In this document: positions 21,917-34,294 of the stretch, piece by piece
Layout: each line of letters opens with the position of its first letter
Position numbering within the stretch: the stretch's first letter is position 1
Assembly: GCA_033297075.1 (NCBI GenBank)
Contig: MU858065.1
Location: forward strand, 1-64,000
DNA from: Rhypophila decipiens
Lineage: Eukaryota > Ascomycota > Sordariomycetes > Sordariales > Naviculisporaceae
Direction of reading: 5' to 3'
Length of the DNA stretch: 64,000 nt
Notes under the pieces: generated by a model
Seen by the model: only the letters and a program-made list of their open reading frames with translations
What the model was told of the DNA's origin: nothing
The model's database searches: none
Position numbers and translations under genes: made by a program

Positions 21917-24900
21917 ATGGATCCCCTGTCGGCGCTCAGTATCGCTGCAGCAGCAGTCCAGTTCATCGACTTTGCCCAGCAGAGATGTCGTGACGTGAGG
22001 AAACTTTACGATCTGGGAGACGAGTCTCTCCTTCATGCCTCCCGGGTTTGCAGCGAGTTCAAATGGCTTCGAAACCTTTGCGAAAACATTAAACGCCAGG
22101 CAAAGATTCTCACCTAGAGTCTGTGCGACCTCCGTGCCCACCCAAGCAACTACGCCGGGGATGAGCGACACGAACAAACGGAGGCTGTATGTTTGACCGA
22201 CGCTGTTTCGTAGTCTAGGTCAATGTACCAGTGGCAGAGTTTCAAGTTCATCATCGCTTACTGAGTATGATTTTGTAGGCAATCGACGAGCTGGTTGATC
22301 GGTGCACAGATCTCGCTCGTCAACTGGCAGACATCTTCAAAAGCCTGGATTCCATCAGCAAGAAAGGCTGCCGAATTTCCAAAGCATTCTCGTATCTCCG
22401 AGCGGAATGGAGTTATATTGACATCACACAAATTACGGAACGACTGGAGAAGTACCAAAGTCAACTAGCTTTGCGTATGTTGTTGTACCTCAATTTGAAA
22501 GCCGAGGCCGCCGAAAACCGCGAGACCCAACGATTCAACGCCTTAGAGTCCAGGATCGTCGAGGTTCTCGCCGTTTCTGAGAATAAGCTGAACTTGACTC
22601 AGAGTCAGAATGAAGGCCCCCGGCGCGGAGTGGACCAGAACAATGCACTCCAAACCATGCCAGACGAGACTTTTGCGGCTATTCTGACACTGGAAAACGG
22701 GAAAACGAGCGTTCTGAGTTCTGATGGACCTGGCCAATGTCATGTTGTTGAAAAGGGTAGACAAAAGTATATGACTTTGGGTTCTGGGGCTGACAAGATG
22801 ACAACCCGTATCGGCGACTTCAAGCCAATACAAGACAAGGTATTGGCGTGTCTATACTTCCGTCGGCTCGGTGATCGCTATGATGATGTGAGCTGGGCTC
22901 ATGACAAGATCTACGGGTGGATTCTGGAAGGGGCCCCACTTCGTATGGATACGCAACCATTACCAGGCTCGGAAACACATTTTCTCCAGTGGCTTAAAAC
23001 TGATTCCGGCTGCTTTTGGATCAATGGAAAGGCCGGATCGGGAAAGTCAACCTTGATGAAATTCATCTGGGAGCACCCAAACACCAGAATTGCACTCTGG
23101 GGTTGGGCCCAGAGTGGAAGCCGCGACCTGGCCATGGGGTCGTACTTTTTCTGGAATCTGGGGTCATCTCTGCAAAAGTCGATGGAAGGCCTGCTGCGTT
23201 CTTTGCTATACAAAATTTTGCAGGATCGACCGCACCTCATCTCAGTCATAATGCCCGAATTGTGGATGGCTGGAGTCACTCACGATCGCAGAGAAGCACT
23301 TGCCTCCCCTTCTTATTCGGAGCTCCTTCGGTGGTTTCGAAGGCTTCTTGACCGCGCCACCTCGCAACTTCGCCTCGTCTTTTTAATTGACGGACTTGAT
23401 GAGTATGACGGTGAGTATCATGAGATTTGTAAACTCATCAAAAGTTACTCGAACTATGACCACGTTAAGTTTATCGTCTCTAGCCGCCCGGTACCTATTT
23501 GTGTCGACCATTTCTCCTCGTCGCCACATCTCCGCCTCCAAGACCTTACACAGGCCGACATCAGACGGTATGCCCAAGACCATTTGAAAGATCGACTTTA
23601 CGAAAGATTTGGTGAACAAAGCCATGTACTCATCGAACAGATTGTCGAAAGGTCATGTGGAGTCTTCCTTTGGGTGGTTCTTGTGGTCCGTTCCATTTCT
23701 CAAGGAATTGCGAATTGGGACAACTTCAAGGAACTCAGCCAACGCCTCGATGATCTTCCAACTGACCTGGAAGAGCTATATGCTCATATGCTCCGGTCAA
23801 TGCCCCTCCCATACCGAACACAGGCATCGCGATTGTTGCAGATAACTCTGCGTGTCGTGGAAGCCCAGCAACCTGTTCGGCTAACACCACTTCAACTTCA
23901 TTTTGCCCAGCAGGAGGATAGAACCGTTCTGGGAACTCCCAACGTGCCGTTATCTGTACAGGAGATAGCAAACATTTGCGCCGAGGTTGAGGGCAGAATC
24001 AGGAGCCGATGCTGCGGTCTGCTTGAGGTCCGGATTGCTGACACGAGCAAGAAGCGTCAGTTGCTTCACCAACACCAATACGTCGACTTCATCCACAGAA
24101 CAGTTGTTGAGTTCTTGAGACTCGCAGATGTGTGGAGTGACCTTGCCAGCTTGACAGAAGATGATTCTGCTTTTCACCCTGACATCAACTTATTCCGGTC
24201 CTGTGTTCTCGTTTGCAAGACGATGGCCACAGAGCCAACAATCGCACCCGTTATGAGGAGCAGCGTGTGGGAGTACATGCAGTTAGCCTTTGGGTACGCC
24301 GCACAGGCTGAGGAATCCGACAACCCTATAAATTCGTCGATCTTGGATGAGCTTGACAAGGCCGTCGCATACCATTGGAGGGCGGCATCCAAGCGTCAAG
24401 GTCCGTTGGGCATCATTGACACCAAAGATCTACACTGGGCCAACGGCTTCAGCCTGGTCCCCAATACCAGCCCAGGGTTCAGTGACCTAGGGACTATCGT
24501 CACCTCGGGAGCAAAACCTATCTTTTTTCAGATAGTTGCCGAATATCTAGGTTTGGTAACTTATTTTCGAGACATGCCCGCGGAGGTTCAAGCAAACCAG
24601 CACAGGCACGGAGAGCAACATGGCCAAGCTACAGTCACCTTGTTCAATGGCATAAAACTGATCCTCCAGTGGAAGCCTTGGCCTTTTAAGAGACTAGAAA
24701 CCATGGTCCGTCGAACAGCATCCATATGCGCCATTCTCCTAGCGAAGGGTGCTAACCCGAACGCGGAGCTCTGCGCTACCTCCGAAGCCTCGATGACGTC
24801 CTGGAACCTTATGTTGAGATATTCCGCCTGGAATGCCCAACATATTAAAGCTGATTTCCAGAAGTGCCTTCTCGCCGGATCGGGATTTCCGCCGATGTTC

Positions 24901-25491
24901 TATCAGCTGTTGACCGCATTCGTGAAAGCCGGCGCGGATGTCAACATCCCGGTACTGTGGGCTGACAAGCTGAATCGAAATGTCTCCCAACCCGACGCTA
25001 CAGCCGGACCGCTTCGTGTGAGCGTTCGGTACTCGGCTTTGAAAGTGCTAGAGTCTCTCTTTTCCGTGCCCGAGTCAGATGCTCGAGATTATGATTTCAT
25101 ACTGGGTAGAGATAATGAAACCAACACCACCGCAAATATGGAGTCTTTCCACAAGCCCCTTATGCAATTGATGATCGGACGTGGAGCTGTGGCAAGAGTA
25201 TGGGAGGACGGGAAGTTGGTCTCTGGACCATCGCTACAGGTTGCCGGTGATGGGCCCGATAGCAGCGTTGATCTCTCAGGCGAGGATGATCAAGGCGAAC
25301 GGTCCCTGGGTGTGCGACCCGAGGATTCGTGGTTAACCCCATCCGAGGATAAGAGGCTGATGCAGGAGAGCCTAGTGGGGTTGAAGAAAGCCTTAAGCTC
25401 TTTTTTGCTTCAATTAAACCGCAGTCGGTCATACGCAGTTGAAGATCCTCTGATTCTTATGGATGGTTCAGATAATGATAGTTACAGGTAG
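21917..25491 (+). pseudogene. NACHT/ankyrin-type STAND protein gene with in-frame TAG
   Basis: Two exons, 21917-22186 and 22279-25491, join in phase 0 and encode 1160 residues if the TAG at 22115-22117 (codon 67) is ignored. The N-terminus (MDPLSALSIAAAAVQFIDFA) is the typical helical domain of fungal NACHT proteins. The P-loop WINGKAGSGKST is near residue 340, followed by FLIDGLDEYDG (Walker B), VKFIVSSRP and FIHRTVVEFLR, the standard order in fungal NACHT proteins. Near the C-terminus AKGANPNAE and KAGADVNIP look like remnants of ankyrin repeats. The stop is followed in frame by family-like sequence (SLCDLRAHPSNYAGDERHE) up to a GTATGT donor. CAG to TAG is one transition. Downstream use of an internal start would lose the N-terminal effector domain. 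Confidence 0.8.
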
Positions 25492-26812
25492 GTGCGGAAA
25501 GGGTTACTGATTGGCAAACACAGACTCGCTTAGGAGATCAAAATGACAAAACCCTGAAAGTTAGTCGCAGAGCTGTTCCCAAAGTAACAACGTACTAATA
25601 TAGTTGTTAAGGGGTCAATGTCGACTAATGGAAGACGCCGATGAAGATCAGCGGATTACTGATCAGTTCACAATGTCAGAATGCAAGATTACAGTGTCAA
25701 GTGTTTGAGCCGTCCCTCTGCCCTCCTGACTCGCTCAAGCATTCAAGTCGTGCTGTTAGTCATTGACACATGCTGTATTTGACACGCTCAAGCGAAATGT
25801 GTCGCTTCTCGCGCCCGAAATTATACTGGTAGTTCAATGGCAGGCTGCAATGTACATACCTGGACATCCCAGGTCCTAGAATCAAGCTTTTCACGTCGAG
25901 AGCGGGTGATTAGATGCAGCAGAGTCTCCTTGGCGGTGACAGAACCTCGGGTATGTTGTGGGGATTAGTGTTCGTCGACCTTGATCATGTAATACGCACT
26001 TGCATGATCCAATCCAAATGGCAGAAATGGCAAAGGGCGGCTTACTCACCATTCCTCTTTGAGACCCAAAAAATCCAAGCGAGCCTTTCATGCAGGTTTT
26101 CACATGCAGAAGAGGTACCTCTTGTTTGATGGGATCCCAATAAGGCTCTAAGTTTAGCCATTCTGGGTGGAAGAGAAGAGTAATAACATAGATATGATGC
26201 AACAACATGATTCTGTCCTGCAAAAAATCCGGGGATATCTCTCCGGTACAGAGAATGATAACCGAAAACCCAGTGGTACTTCGTCAAGATCTCGGTACTT
26301 CCGACGCTACGTCGAAGTTGCCCGAACAGCAGGATTCCAAAATGGGAAAGGCGGCAGCCTAAATCCAAGGTCCTTGTCATCTGATTGGACATGGTTATTG
26401 CTCGAGCATGTCGTACCAGATATTTTCACGCCAATTCCAAATATGCTGCATTTCATTGGGAACCGATCATGATTATGTAATCGTCGAGTGTTCTAGTAGG
26501 CGATGCAGTGACATGTCGTTGCTTAGTGTGACAAGTCAGTCCGAGAGGGTTCAAGACCATGAGACGCGACATACAGATATCTGGCAGGAAGGATTAAAAC
26601 CAGGTAATCAATGGGGTGAGTTTCTGATGACACGAAGGGATAAGAATACCCTTGTCCTCCACTTGAACCCCCGATGTCTGGAATACTGGTCACGATTAAC
26701 GAGCTCACCCGTCGTTCATTGGTCAACCGATACGCATTTACATCTATTTCATTCCCACCAAGACATCCCCATCTAGCCCGACTTCAAGTTCCTTCAGCTG
26801 CACACTGTCACA
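25492..26812. other. 1.3-kb intergenic region
   Basis: I see no gene, RNA or repeat that can be supported. Short frames here lack any family resemblance. The region is the shared 5' side of the next regulator gene. Confidence 0.35.
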
Positions 26813-28815
26813 ATGGACGATATTGCGGGATCATACTACAACTCACAGACCGGCACGCCAAGCCGAGATTTTCGTCCAAGGAGGCCACACCAAAAGTCCA
26901 AGAATGGATGCAACCAATGCAAGAACAGAAGGATCAAGGTGAGTTATCATCACACATCATGGTTGCTTGCGGGAAAAGCACGTGCTGACGTTATTGACCG
27001 GCGACTTAGTGTGATGAGCTCAAACCACGGTGCACGAGATGCTCAAAGGGGGATCTCCTCTGCAGGTACCCAGACAACACCTCTGGTGGGGAACCCAGCC
27101 CCTCGGGTCTGACCCATAATCTCCGGATTGCACCGGGGACAGGTTCTTGTGCCCCGGGGAGGTATTACCTTGGGTCATACTTCCCGAATTATCCTCCAGA
27201 TCAGCCTTGCTTGTCTCGAGCATCATGCCCCGTCGTTCCTCCGCCGCCAGGACCGGCGTCTGATTATTCGGAACTCTGGAGTCACTTCAACGCACACACC
27301 AGTCAGACACTGAGTTTCGAAGATGAGGACTTGTACGCTCTTCAAGTTGGTATTCCGGGCCTTGTCAAGGACTGTCCCGCCCTAGCCGCCACAATCCTTT
27401 CAGTTGCAGCAACATGCAGCTGCGTCGACATCATATCCCACGCGGCACCAATCCCAGGCGACAGAGAGAGGGTCATTGAGTTGCTGGGTCAAGCAAATCG
27501 GCATCACCTCCACTCTCTGCAGAACATGCAGCGTGTGATTGCAGCAGGCGGGCCTGCACCTCATGAGGAGTACGACCACATCCTTGCAAACGCCTGGCTT
27601 ATGGCTGCGTACGGCACGGCTAGCCATCGCCTCCGGATCTGGCTGCACAAGACCCAGCCAGCCGGCCAGCCACTGGAGGAGCAGTTTCTGCCAAACCAAT
27701 CGGGATGGATCACCATGTTCCAGACAGTCCACACCGTGTACACGAGTCTCCTCCGCCACAGTCAAGAGAGTCGTGGAATCTCTCCATTTGGGGACTTTTG
27801 GACGGGCGAGGGCGTGCTGACCGAGACGACATCTACACCTACTGCCCTGGCTGATAATACAGCGCCCTTCGCTGAGGAAATCATCCTGACAGCAGGCGGT
27901 CCCATGCCCCTTTCTCGACATGTCTTGTTTCCCATCCTAGTTTCAACTTCTGAAGACGCCTTTCGCGCCCTTCGACAACACGGTAGACAGGTCTCTCTGA
28001 TCCTCAACAACGCCAATGCTGGTGCAGCCGGCGTCTCAGCTACACCAAGTCACCAAGAGTCGCTTTCCTCGTCTCTGTCTTCAATCGAGATTCTCTCCAA
28101 CATAGTGACCCAAATTCAAAACGCCTCGTCCTCTGCCCAGACCATCTCGCAACAACCACATGACCCCAGCTGCGGCTCTCCACTAAGCCAATTCGGCGAA
28201 GTCTCTCCCTGGCTGAGACGATACCTGTCCCGCGCACTGGCAGTCACTCCTTCACGATCTCTGAGGAGACTACTCATGGCTTTCTTGTACCGTGTTCCCC
28301 GACCTTTTTTACATACTATCGAGAGGTTGCTGGATTCTTTTCCTTTGGATACTTGCTTGGATGAGAGTAGCTCCCCTGTGCTGGACTTTGCTGGATCAGG
28401 TGGTCTTATCGATCCTGCACTTACCGAGACAGAGACTGGTACGACCGGTGAGACCAACATGTCCAACCAGGGAGAAATCGACAAGGAAATGCTTCATGAA
28501 GGGACTCGGACTTCCCAACTCGAGTCAAAAAACACTGCCGATACGCAAGGAATGCTCGACGCCCTGGCATTGGATGTCTTTGCCTACTGGCTGGCATTTA
28601 CCTTGCTTCTTGATGGGGTGTGGTTCATCGGGGACGTCGGAAGCTGGGAGTTAAGCAGGATCGTAGGTATGGTAAAAAGTGGGAGGTTGAAGATGGATTC
28701 GGTCAGCCTGGAGAGCAGCAACTTGGAGGACCGAACGGGCGCAAAATGGTGGCCCGGGAGGATTTATGATTATGCAGAGGGACTCAAGACTGGGGAGGCA
28801 CCGGAGACTTTCTAA
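26813..28815 (+). CDS. Zn2Cys6 transcription factor with intron inside the zinc motif
   Basis: Two exons, 26813-26938 and 27010-28815, give 643 residues. The intron of 71 nt falls exactly between Lys42 and Cys43, splitting the binuclear cluster. Joined, the six cysteines are C33, C36, C43, C50, C53 and C60 (CNQCKNRRIK then CDELKPRCTRC). The rest resembles the sterol-uptake/C6 regulators with a helical region starting at SELWSHFNAHTSQTLSF and LQVGIPGLVKDCPALAATIL, which is a frequent pattern in fungal regulators of this subfamily. The C-terminal part has a hydrophobic helix near ALALDVFAYWLAFTLLLDGVWF. It should act in the nucleus. Target genes are unknown. Confidence 0.85.
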
Positions 28816-29024
28816 CTGCGTCATGATATAAGATAGAGCCGGATGAATTTGATGATTTCTTAGAGTTTTACGAGATCTATGTAGATTCACCTCACGCAAT
28901 GTGGTAAATTGTTGGTTGCACTGGTGATCAATATCAACAGAGTCCTCTTGGGCTCTGGTGAATCTGATCGTTAGTAGTGCATGTGTATTCTTCAATCTGG
29001 TGTGTCTATGGACCTGCTACCTAC

Positions 29025-29088
29025 TGGCCTACATATAGTAGGCCATCGGTGCTGCACACTGCTGTTGACCAGCAGTGCAGCACCGATG
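29025..29088. repeat. Two adjacent perfect hairpins between convergent genes
   Basis: TGGCCTAC-ATATA-GTAGGCCA (29025-29045) is an 8-bp stem. It overlaps a second hairpin (29044-29088) whose arms CATCGGTGCTGCAC-ACTGCTG and CAGCAGTGCAGCACCGATG pair over 19 bases with a two-base bulge. The site lies between the 3' ends of the C6 regulator and the CVNH gene, so it could serve as a bidirectional 3' end element or be a small foldback insertion. Both roles are inferred. Confidence 0.6.
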
Positions 29089-29339
29089 TCATCATGACTG
29101 CAGTGGCTCACCCACGCTGCATAGGCAAAGCAAGGAAAACAACCAACATCCCACTGTTGGTCCCTATGTGGTGTAGCGCAGGTCGTTGTGATAGGTAGAG
29201 TGTGGTGGTGGTTGTGGTGTTGCGTTTGTTCCCACATAAATATTTCTGTGAAAAATCATGATTTGGTTCCAAGCCTCTCACAGCAACAGATCCACAGCTT
29301 ATCGCCAATATCCTCCATGAACCACCACCACTACAGTGC

Positions 29340-30111
29340 TTAGATCATGCAACCCAGAATGCCGTCCCAGTTGTGAATCTTGGCGTCTGTCATGTTTTCG
29401 ACACAAGTTAGCGGCAGGAAACTACTAATATTAAGCTGGTCAAACGAATGGGGAGTGGAATCTGCGGCCACATACTCAGGTCAATCTGGGTGTAGACGTA
29501 GCTGACAGTATTATCCGGAAGGTAGGGTCTGCACCAAGTGCCCATTACGGAGCCATCAAGCAGGAGCACACCAGGACAGGATGCTTTGAAATTGCCACTA
29601 AAAACGAAATCAGGTAGGATCTTGCGTTAGCAACAATATCTTGATCCTTGTTTCAGTCAATGACTCGAGGGTGGGTGGGATATACATACTAATATTCCCA
29701 TACAAGAACCCCCCAATGGTTCGCCAGGCAATTTCTGAGGTTCAGAGCGGACCAGGTTGTGCCCCCCGCCTTGTTGCGACAGGAGCAGACAAGGTTGACA
29801 TCACCTCCAGGTGGCAGGTCTATCACACAGCCGGTGCAGGTTGCAACGTAGCTGCGCTTATCCAGAGAATCATGGGCTTGTTCGCCGATCGTGGAGAGTG
29901 TGCGGTTCTCCTTTGTAGCAGCGACAACCAGGGCAAGAGCCTCCGCTTCTGGGATTGGCGTACCAAGAACCGGACCAAGCTCCGTGTTTGCTGCAGGGGT
30001 AGGAACAACGCTGGTGATGGGGTCAGGGGCTGCGACTGGGGTGGCGAGTGTGATTGTGCTGGCCATAATGAGCATGGCTGCTACGATAAAGGGCGAAGAG
30101 AAGGACCGCAT
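29340..30111 (-). CDS. Secreted CVNH (cyanovirin-N homology) domain protein
   Basis: Three exons are inferred on the minus strand: 30111-29690, 29597-29476 and 29386-29340, joined in phases 2 and 1, giving 196 residues. Residues 1-23 form a signal peptide (MRSFSSPFIVAAMLIMASTI). A low-complexity Pro/Ala region follows. From about residue 85 the sequence matches the CVNH fold: SYVATCTGCVIDLP, NLVCSCRNKAGGTTWSALNL with the NCLAN turn, the second half ending in YTQIDLNAKIHNWDGILGC. Both pseudo-symmetric halves and the cysteines are present. CVNH proteins bind mannose-rich glycans; in filamentous fungi their roles are poorly known. Splice joins reproduce the expected C-terminus (LNAKIHNWDG), which supports the model strongly. 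Confidence 0.85.
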
Positions 30112-30252
30112 TGTAAAGGGAGTGAGCGGAGTTGAATGAATCAGAATGAGGTTTTGTCAAGAATGGTGAGAGACAAAGGATCAGAGTACTCCAAATCTAT
30201 CAGATAATGAAGCGTGCCGGCGACTGTGTATGATGTTGTGAGGAACCCTGAG

Positions 30253-30259
30253 CTTTATA
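30253..30259 (-). promoter_or_regulatory. TATA box of the CVNH gene
   Basis: TATAAAG on the minus strand lies 142-148 bases upstream of the CVNH start codon. Function is inferred from position and sequence. Confidence 0.4.
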
Positions 30260-31452
30260 ACTTTGAACCCTTTTACCGACTATGAAGACGACTCTTCTCA
30301 CTTTCCCTACCGAGCCCACATTCACTGATTCTTATAACCCATCTCGTCGACATTCTTCTCTTGGATACAGGCTTGCATCGATAGTCAAGTTCAGTAACCT
30401 CGCCAAGCGAGCTCAAGCAAAATTTTGGTGGAGTAGAAAAGCAGCAAGAATTACTCGAAGCAGCTATCAGATGACATCTTCCTCGACTAGCACCTGTCAC
30501 GCCGACTTGGCTTGGTAGTTATTGCAACGATATGAACGAGTTGGGAGCAAGGTTGAAAGACTAAAGTTCAACTTGCGATGCAATGGCACTATAAGCTGAC
30601 GGCCATGGAAGCTGGACAGGCAGGTATATGGCATGTTTCTCACATTTAGTCCGCACTGAGTCCAAAATACCACCAATCTGAGCATAGCTGGGGAAACTTG
30701 CAACCTCTTTAGGCTGGCGTCTCGGCGCCAAGGCCCTCTGCTTCTCTTGGTGTTGAAGAAGGATGGCATTGCATGGCAACTTCTTGCTCGGTATTTTATA
30801 GAGGAAAGTCTCATACTGTTCGAAGTATGTTGTAACACGAAAGAGTGCGGCGGCACGAAATGATTCATGTGCCATCAACCTAGGGTCCTTCCTCACAGAG
30901 CGGGCCACTAAGACCCATATGTCAATTAATGGTTACCCACAGTGCGTTCGTACAGAGTCCGCCCGAAATACATTGAGTGCGCATCCTCCGGCCCGTGGAA
31001 AATCTGATGTCTGATAGGCTAGAGATGGGGATGAGATTTGGAGTCATGTTGAGATCACGGTCCTTCCCGCCCACGACCCTGGATTTAGAATCCAGAGTCT
31101 GGGGCATCTGTTTTCTGACAGATTACCGAGTTCGATTAACCCAGCTGAAGATCTCACTCTGTCACTCAGGGGTCGACAATGAACTTATATCTGAGCAGTC
31201 TGAAGCTTTCGTACGCTCCGAGTCCACAGTCTGACAAGGAGGCGGAGTATCCAGTGACAACCTAAGGGAAAATCGACATGCTTACCTAAGGAAGGGGCAG
31301 AAAGAAGAGGTTGCCTAATCAAAGGCGGTAAGCCATGCGGCACAGTCGGTTCCCCTCAGCTTGTTTTGGTTCAGGCCGTGAACACCAAGAACGTCGAGAC
31401 TCCAACTTTTCGCAACTGTTATTTCAAAGGATGTCCGTCCTCGTCATACACA
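30260..31452. other. Intergenic region
   Basis: This is a 1.2-kb gap between the divergently transcribed CVNH and F-box-like genes. I find no gene with family resemblance. An in-frame upstream extension of the F-box-like gene from 31366 lacks similarity. Confidence 0.35.
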
Positions 31453-32490
31453 ATGCCCGCTTCATTCAACAGTCTACCAGTTGAGATGGTTGTAGAGGTT
31501 GTCAACCATGTAGACCATCACAACCATCACAACTGTGGCGACCGTCACACCCGACCTTGCATTCCCCAATCGACCCTCGCCGCACTCAATCGAACGTCAA
31601 AGTTGCTCAACTCACTTACCACACGACACCTCTATCGCGCTCCTCGCTACCGCCACAGCAATTGGCCTCTCTTCGCGAGAACGCTGATAGTTCGAAAGGA
31701 CCTCGCTGCCCTCGTCAAGCATCTATACTTCTCGGGGGAAAACGACCACCTGGACCCCGCCAAGTTTCCCGAGGAAATCACCGCATACTACCTTGAATAC
31801 TACGAGGTATGCAACCCATTAACCGTAGACGATCCAGCCTCCGACACGGAGGCGCTGTTCGTCGCTAGCGGGCGTGGGCGGCGCGAAGCCTGTGTCGAAA
31901 TGGACTTCATCGTCCACCTCTGCGCACAAACTGTGGAAACCATTTTCGTGGACGTCTCGCTCTACCACGACGCCTTTCTCCTGATGCAGGCACCCACCGC
32001 CCTGCCGGCGTTGAAGACCATCATTTTCGACTACATGCATGCAATAGAGGATGGTCATTTGTATCTCACCCCGAGGCTGAACGATCTAATAAAGGCCGCA
32101 GCGCCGGCCTTGACGAGACTCGAGCTCAGCAGACTTTGTCTGGATCAGCGCCATATGTATGGAGGTGTTCTGGAAGGGGTGACGCACTTGGTCATCCGGT
32201 GCAGCGCCATGCGAGCTTGGATTTTCGATACGCTCTTATCTCTCGTACCAAACCTAGAAATCCTCGAGTATGAAGGAGGAGCGGGAAACGATTCGAAATG
32301 GTGCGTCAGGGTACACGAGGCATATGATTCGATTGTGAGGAATTGCGAGAAACTGAAATCTTTTTGTTTCGATATGAGCGCGGTGCCTGATGTCGATTGG
32401 GCCTCTCCACGTCCCTGGGAATCTGTTATGAAGATCCGTACAGCGACAGATTTTGCTTCGAAGGGCATCAAATTCCAGATGACACAATAA
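31453..32490 (+). CDS. F-box-like hypothetical protein
   Basis: This is an intronless frame of 345 residues from the ATG at 31453, chosen because FNSLPVEMVVEVVNHV at its start is F-box-like (LPxE followed by hydrophobic positions). LAALNRTSKLLNSLTTRHLYRAPRY continues the F-box helix pattern seen in many fungal proteins. The remainder holds weak leucine-rich-like segments (TETIFVDVSLYHDAFLL, LTRLELSRLCL, VPNLEILEYEGG). F-box proteins usually bring substrates to SCF ubiquitin ligases through Skp1. The substrate cannot be guessed. The frame is intact. Confidence 0.65.
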   Translation: MPASFNSLPVEMVVEVVNHVDHHNHHNCGDRHTRPCIPQSTLAALNRTSKLLNSLTTRHLYRAPRYRHSNWPLFARTLIVRKDLAALVKHLYFSGENDHLDPAKFPEEITAYYLEYYEVCNPLTVDDPASDTEALFVASGRGRREACVEMDFIVHLCAQTVETIFVDVSLYHDAFLLMQAPTALPALKTIIFDYMHAIEDGHLYLTPRLNDLIKAAAPALTRLELSRLCLDQRHMYGGVLEGVTHLVIRCSAMRAWIFDTLLSLVPNLEILEYEGGAGNDSKWCVRVHEAYDSIVRNCEKLKSFCFDMSAVPDVDWASPRPWESVMKIRTATDFASKGIKFQMTQ

Positions 32491-32652
32491 TAACGGTCGT
32501 GGAAGTTGTACAGCTGTAAGTAGATGGACAATCTGTAACAGTATACTCAAGCTCATGTTTTTAAACAGCTATTTTCCCCTATCAAGGCCACTCTCTTAGT
32601 CAAGGACACACACCATGAAACTACTCCATAATGAACGTGATAGAGCCCTGAT

Positions 32653-34238
32653 TTATGCCTGCCCAGTTCTGAGCCCGTGTACATAGCACTCGCCAACCAG
32701 ACAATAACACCCTGCAAATAGTCCAGACTTGTCCTCGTGCTCGCGGAGGATGAATGGCGTCGGCCCCCCCGTCCAACAGACAAATCAGATCGCCGACTTT
32801 GGTCAACGGCGGGGCTAGGCCGAGGAAGCCATGTTCCCCGACAATGAACTTGCGGTTCTCGGCCGACCTGGGAATGGCGTGCAGGAACTCGTAGAACTCG
32901 GCCTCTGCATCGAGCTTTGTGGGCCAGATGTCTCGCAGCTCGGGGTAGTCACCGATGCAGAGCGGTTCCTTTGGCTTGTCCGGATAGGCCTTGACGCGGA
33001 CGCGACTGAGCTTTTCATAAACTCTGTTGCAGGCTTCAAAGTAAGCCGGCGCGGGGCTCTCCATCCTTGGCAACCCGGTCGATGATGGTTCCTCGTACGA
33101 CTACACGAGGTGTACCATCTGGGTTCATCCGTATGCTTCATGTTGGCCGTCTACACACCGGCAGAGGCTGCTGCTGGTGCTCCACTCGCCCTATCAGGGA
33201 TTCCGGAATGAAACCCTCCCAGAAGGGAATCGGCATCTCCCGCCTGGACCAATCCACAGCCCAGGATGGCAGGTCGGAAAGATTGGACTCCCAACCAATG
33301 CCTGCGAGGCCAAACATCGCTTAGGCATCCCGTTCTCGCTCAAGGACGATCTTTGCAGTCTCCAGAAACACCTCGGTCGCGGACTTGTTGTAGTCCAGCA
33401 GACTTTCCGGCAGGGCGTGATGATCGCTTAGCAAGCCGCTGAGAGCAAAGACCTTGTCTCTTGGGTCTGTCGCTTGGGACTTTGCCGTCGCCGCAAGGAG
33501 GTGTCCTATGTGAAAATCCCCTCGCAGGTTCTTCTCAGCCGCGAGTCGGAACAAAGACATGAGGTCCACGCCCATGGCAGCCTCTGTGAACGCCCGTGTT
33601 CGAGCGGGAGACGTCTGTTGGCCCGGACCATAGAGAGCCGTGCGCCGACGCGGATGCATGCACTTCTCGACCACCAACGCGAAGGCCTCCCAGGGCAAAG
33701 AATATCCCCCGTGATATTTCGACGTCCGAGCCGCGCACGACCTCCTGCATTACCCACATGCGAGGAAAGTAAGAATTCTCCAACAGCTTCAACATCGCCT
33801 TCCACGCTCGTCGGTCCCACTCGTCCTCGAATAGGTCACGCATCTCCTCCTCGGGCGCCTGGTACATCACCATTGCCGAAAAGACCCGCTGGATCATACC
33901 CATGGCCATTCCCGAGTCCCACTCGTCGCCAGGCCAGACAACGACCTTTTTCGCCTTGGAATAAATGACCTTCATGAGTGGCAGCTGACGGGACCTTTCC
34001 TCCACATCAGCCTGGTTGATGCAGATGGCCTCGATCCAGACGAGCTTGTCGGTGAAGACGGAGCTGCAGGCGTGCAAAAGCCGGTATGCCGAGCCGGGTA
34101 TGATGATAGGCCTCCCAGCAATAACAATCAGTTCCGTCTGGCCCGGGATCGGTAGGACAGAGCCTCAAAGGGCGGGAGCGTATTCTTTCCACGCTCTCGC
34201 CCACCCTCCGCGTCAGCCACGGCAGAGTGAAATACCAT
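32653..34238 (-). pseudogene. Decayed HET-domain gene
   Basis: Reading the minus strand from the ATG at 34238, HET-family blocks appear in order but in three frames. FEALSY is followed near 34160 by a deletion that removes the expected Trp-Gly. KLVWIEAICINQADVEERSRQLPLM and NSYFPRMWVMQEVV follow. A frameshift near 33705 leads to PWEAFALVVEKC and DPRDKVFALSGLLSDH. In-frame stops occur at 33321-33323 (TAA) and 33138-33140 (TGA), then MNPDGTPRVVVRGTIIDRV. Another shift occurs near 33060. The last is in a run of seven C (G on the coding strand, 32764-32770), after which the canonical ending PFILREHEDKSGLFAGCYCL is restored and stops at 32653. At least six independent lesions mark an old pseudogene. 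Confidence 0.85.
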
Positions 34239-34294
34239 AGAGCAAGGAATACATCGACACAATAGCCCGATGTGTATAGCAGAGTACTGACTAT

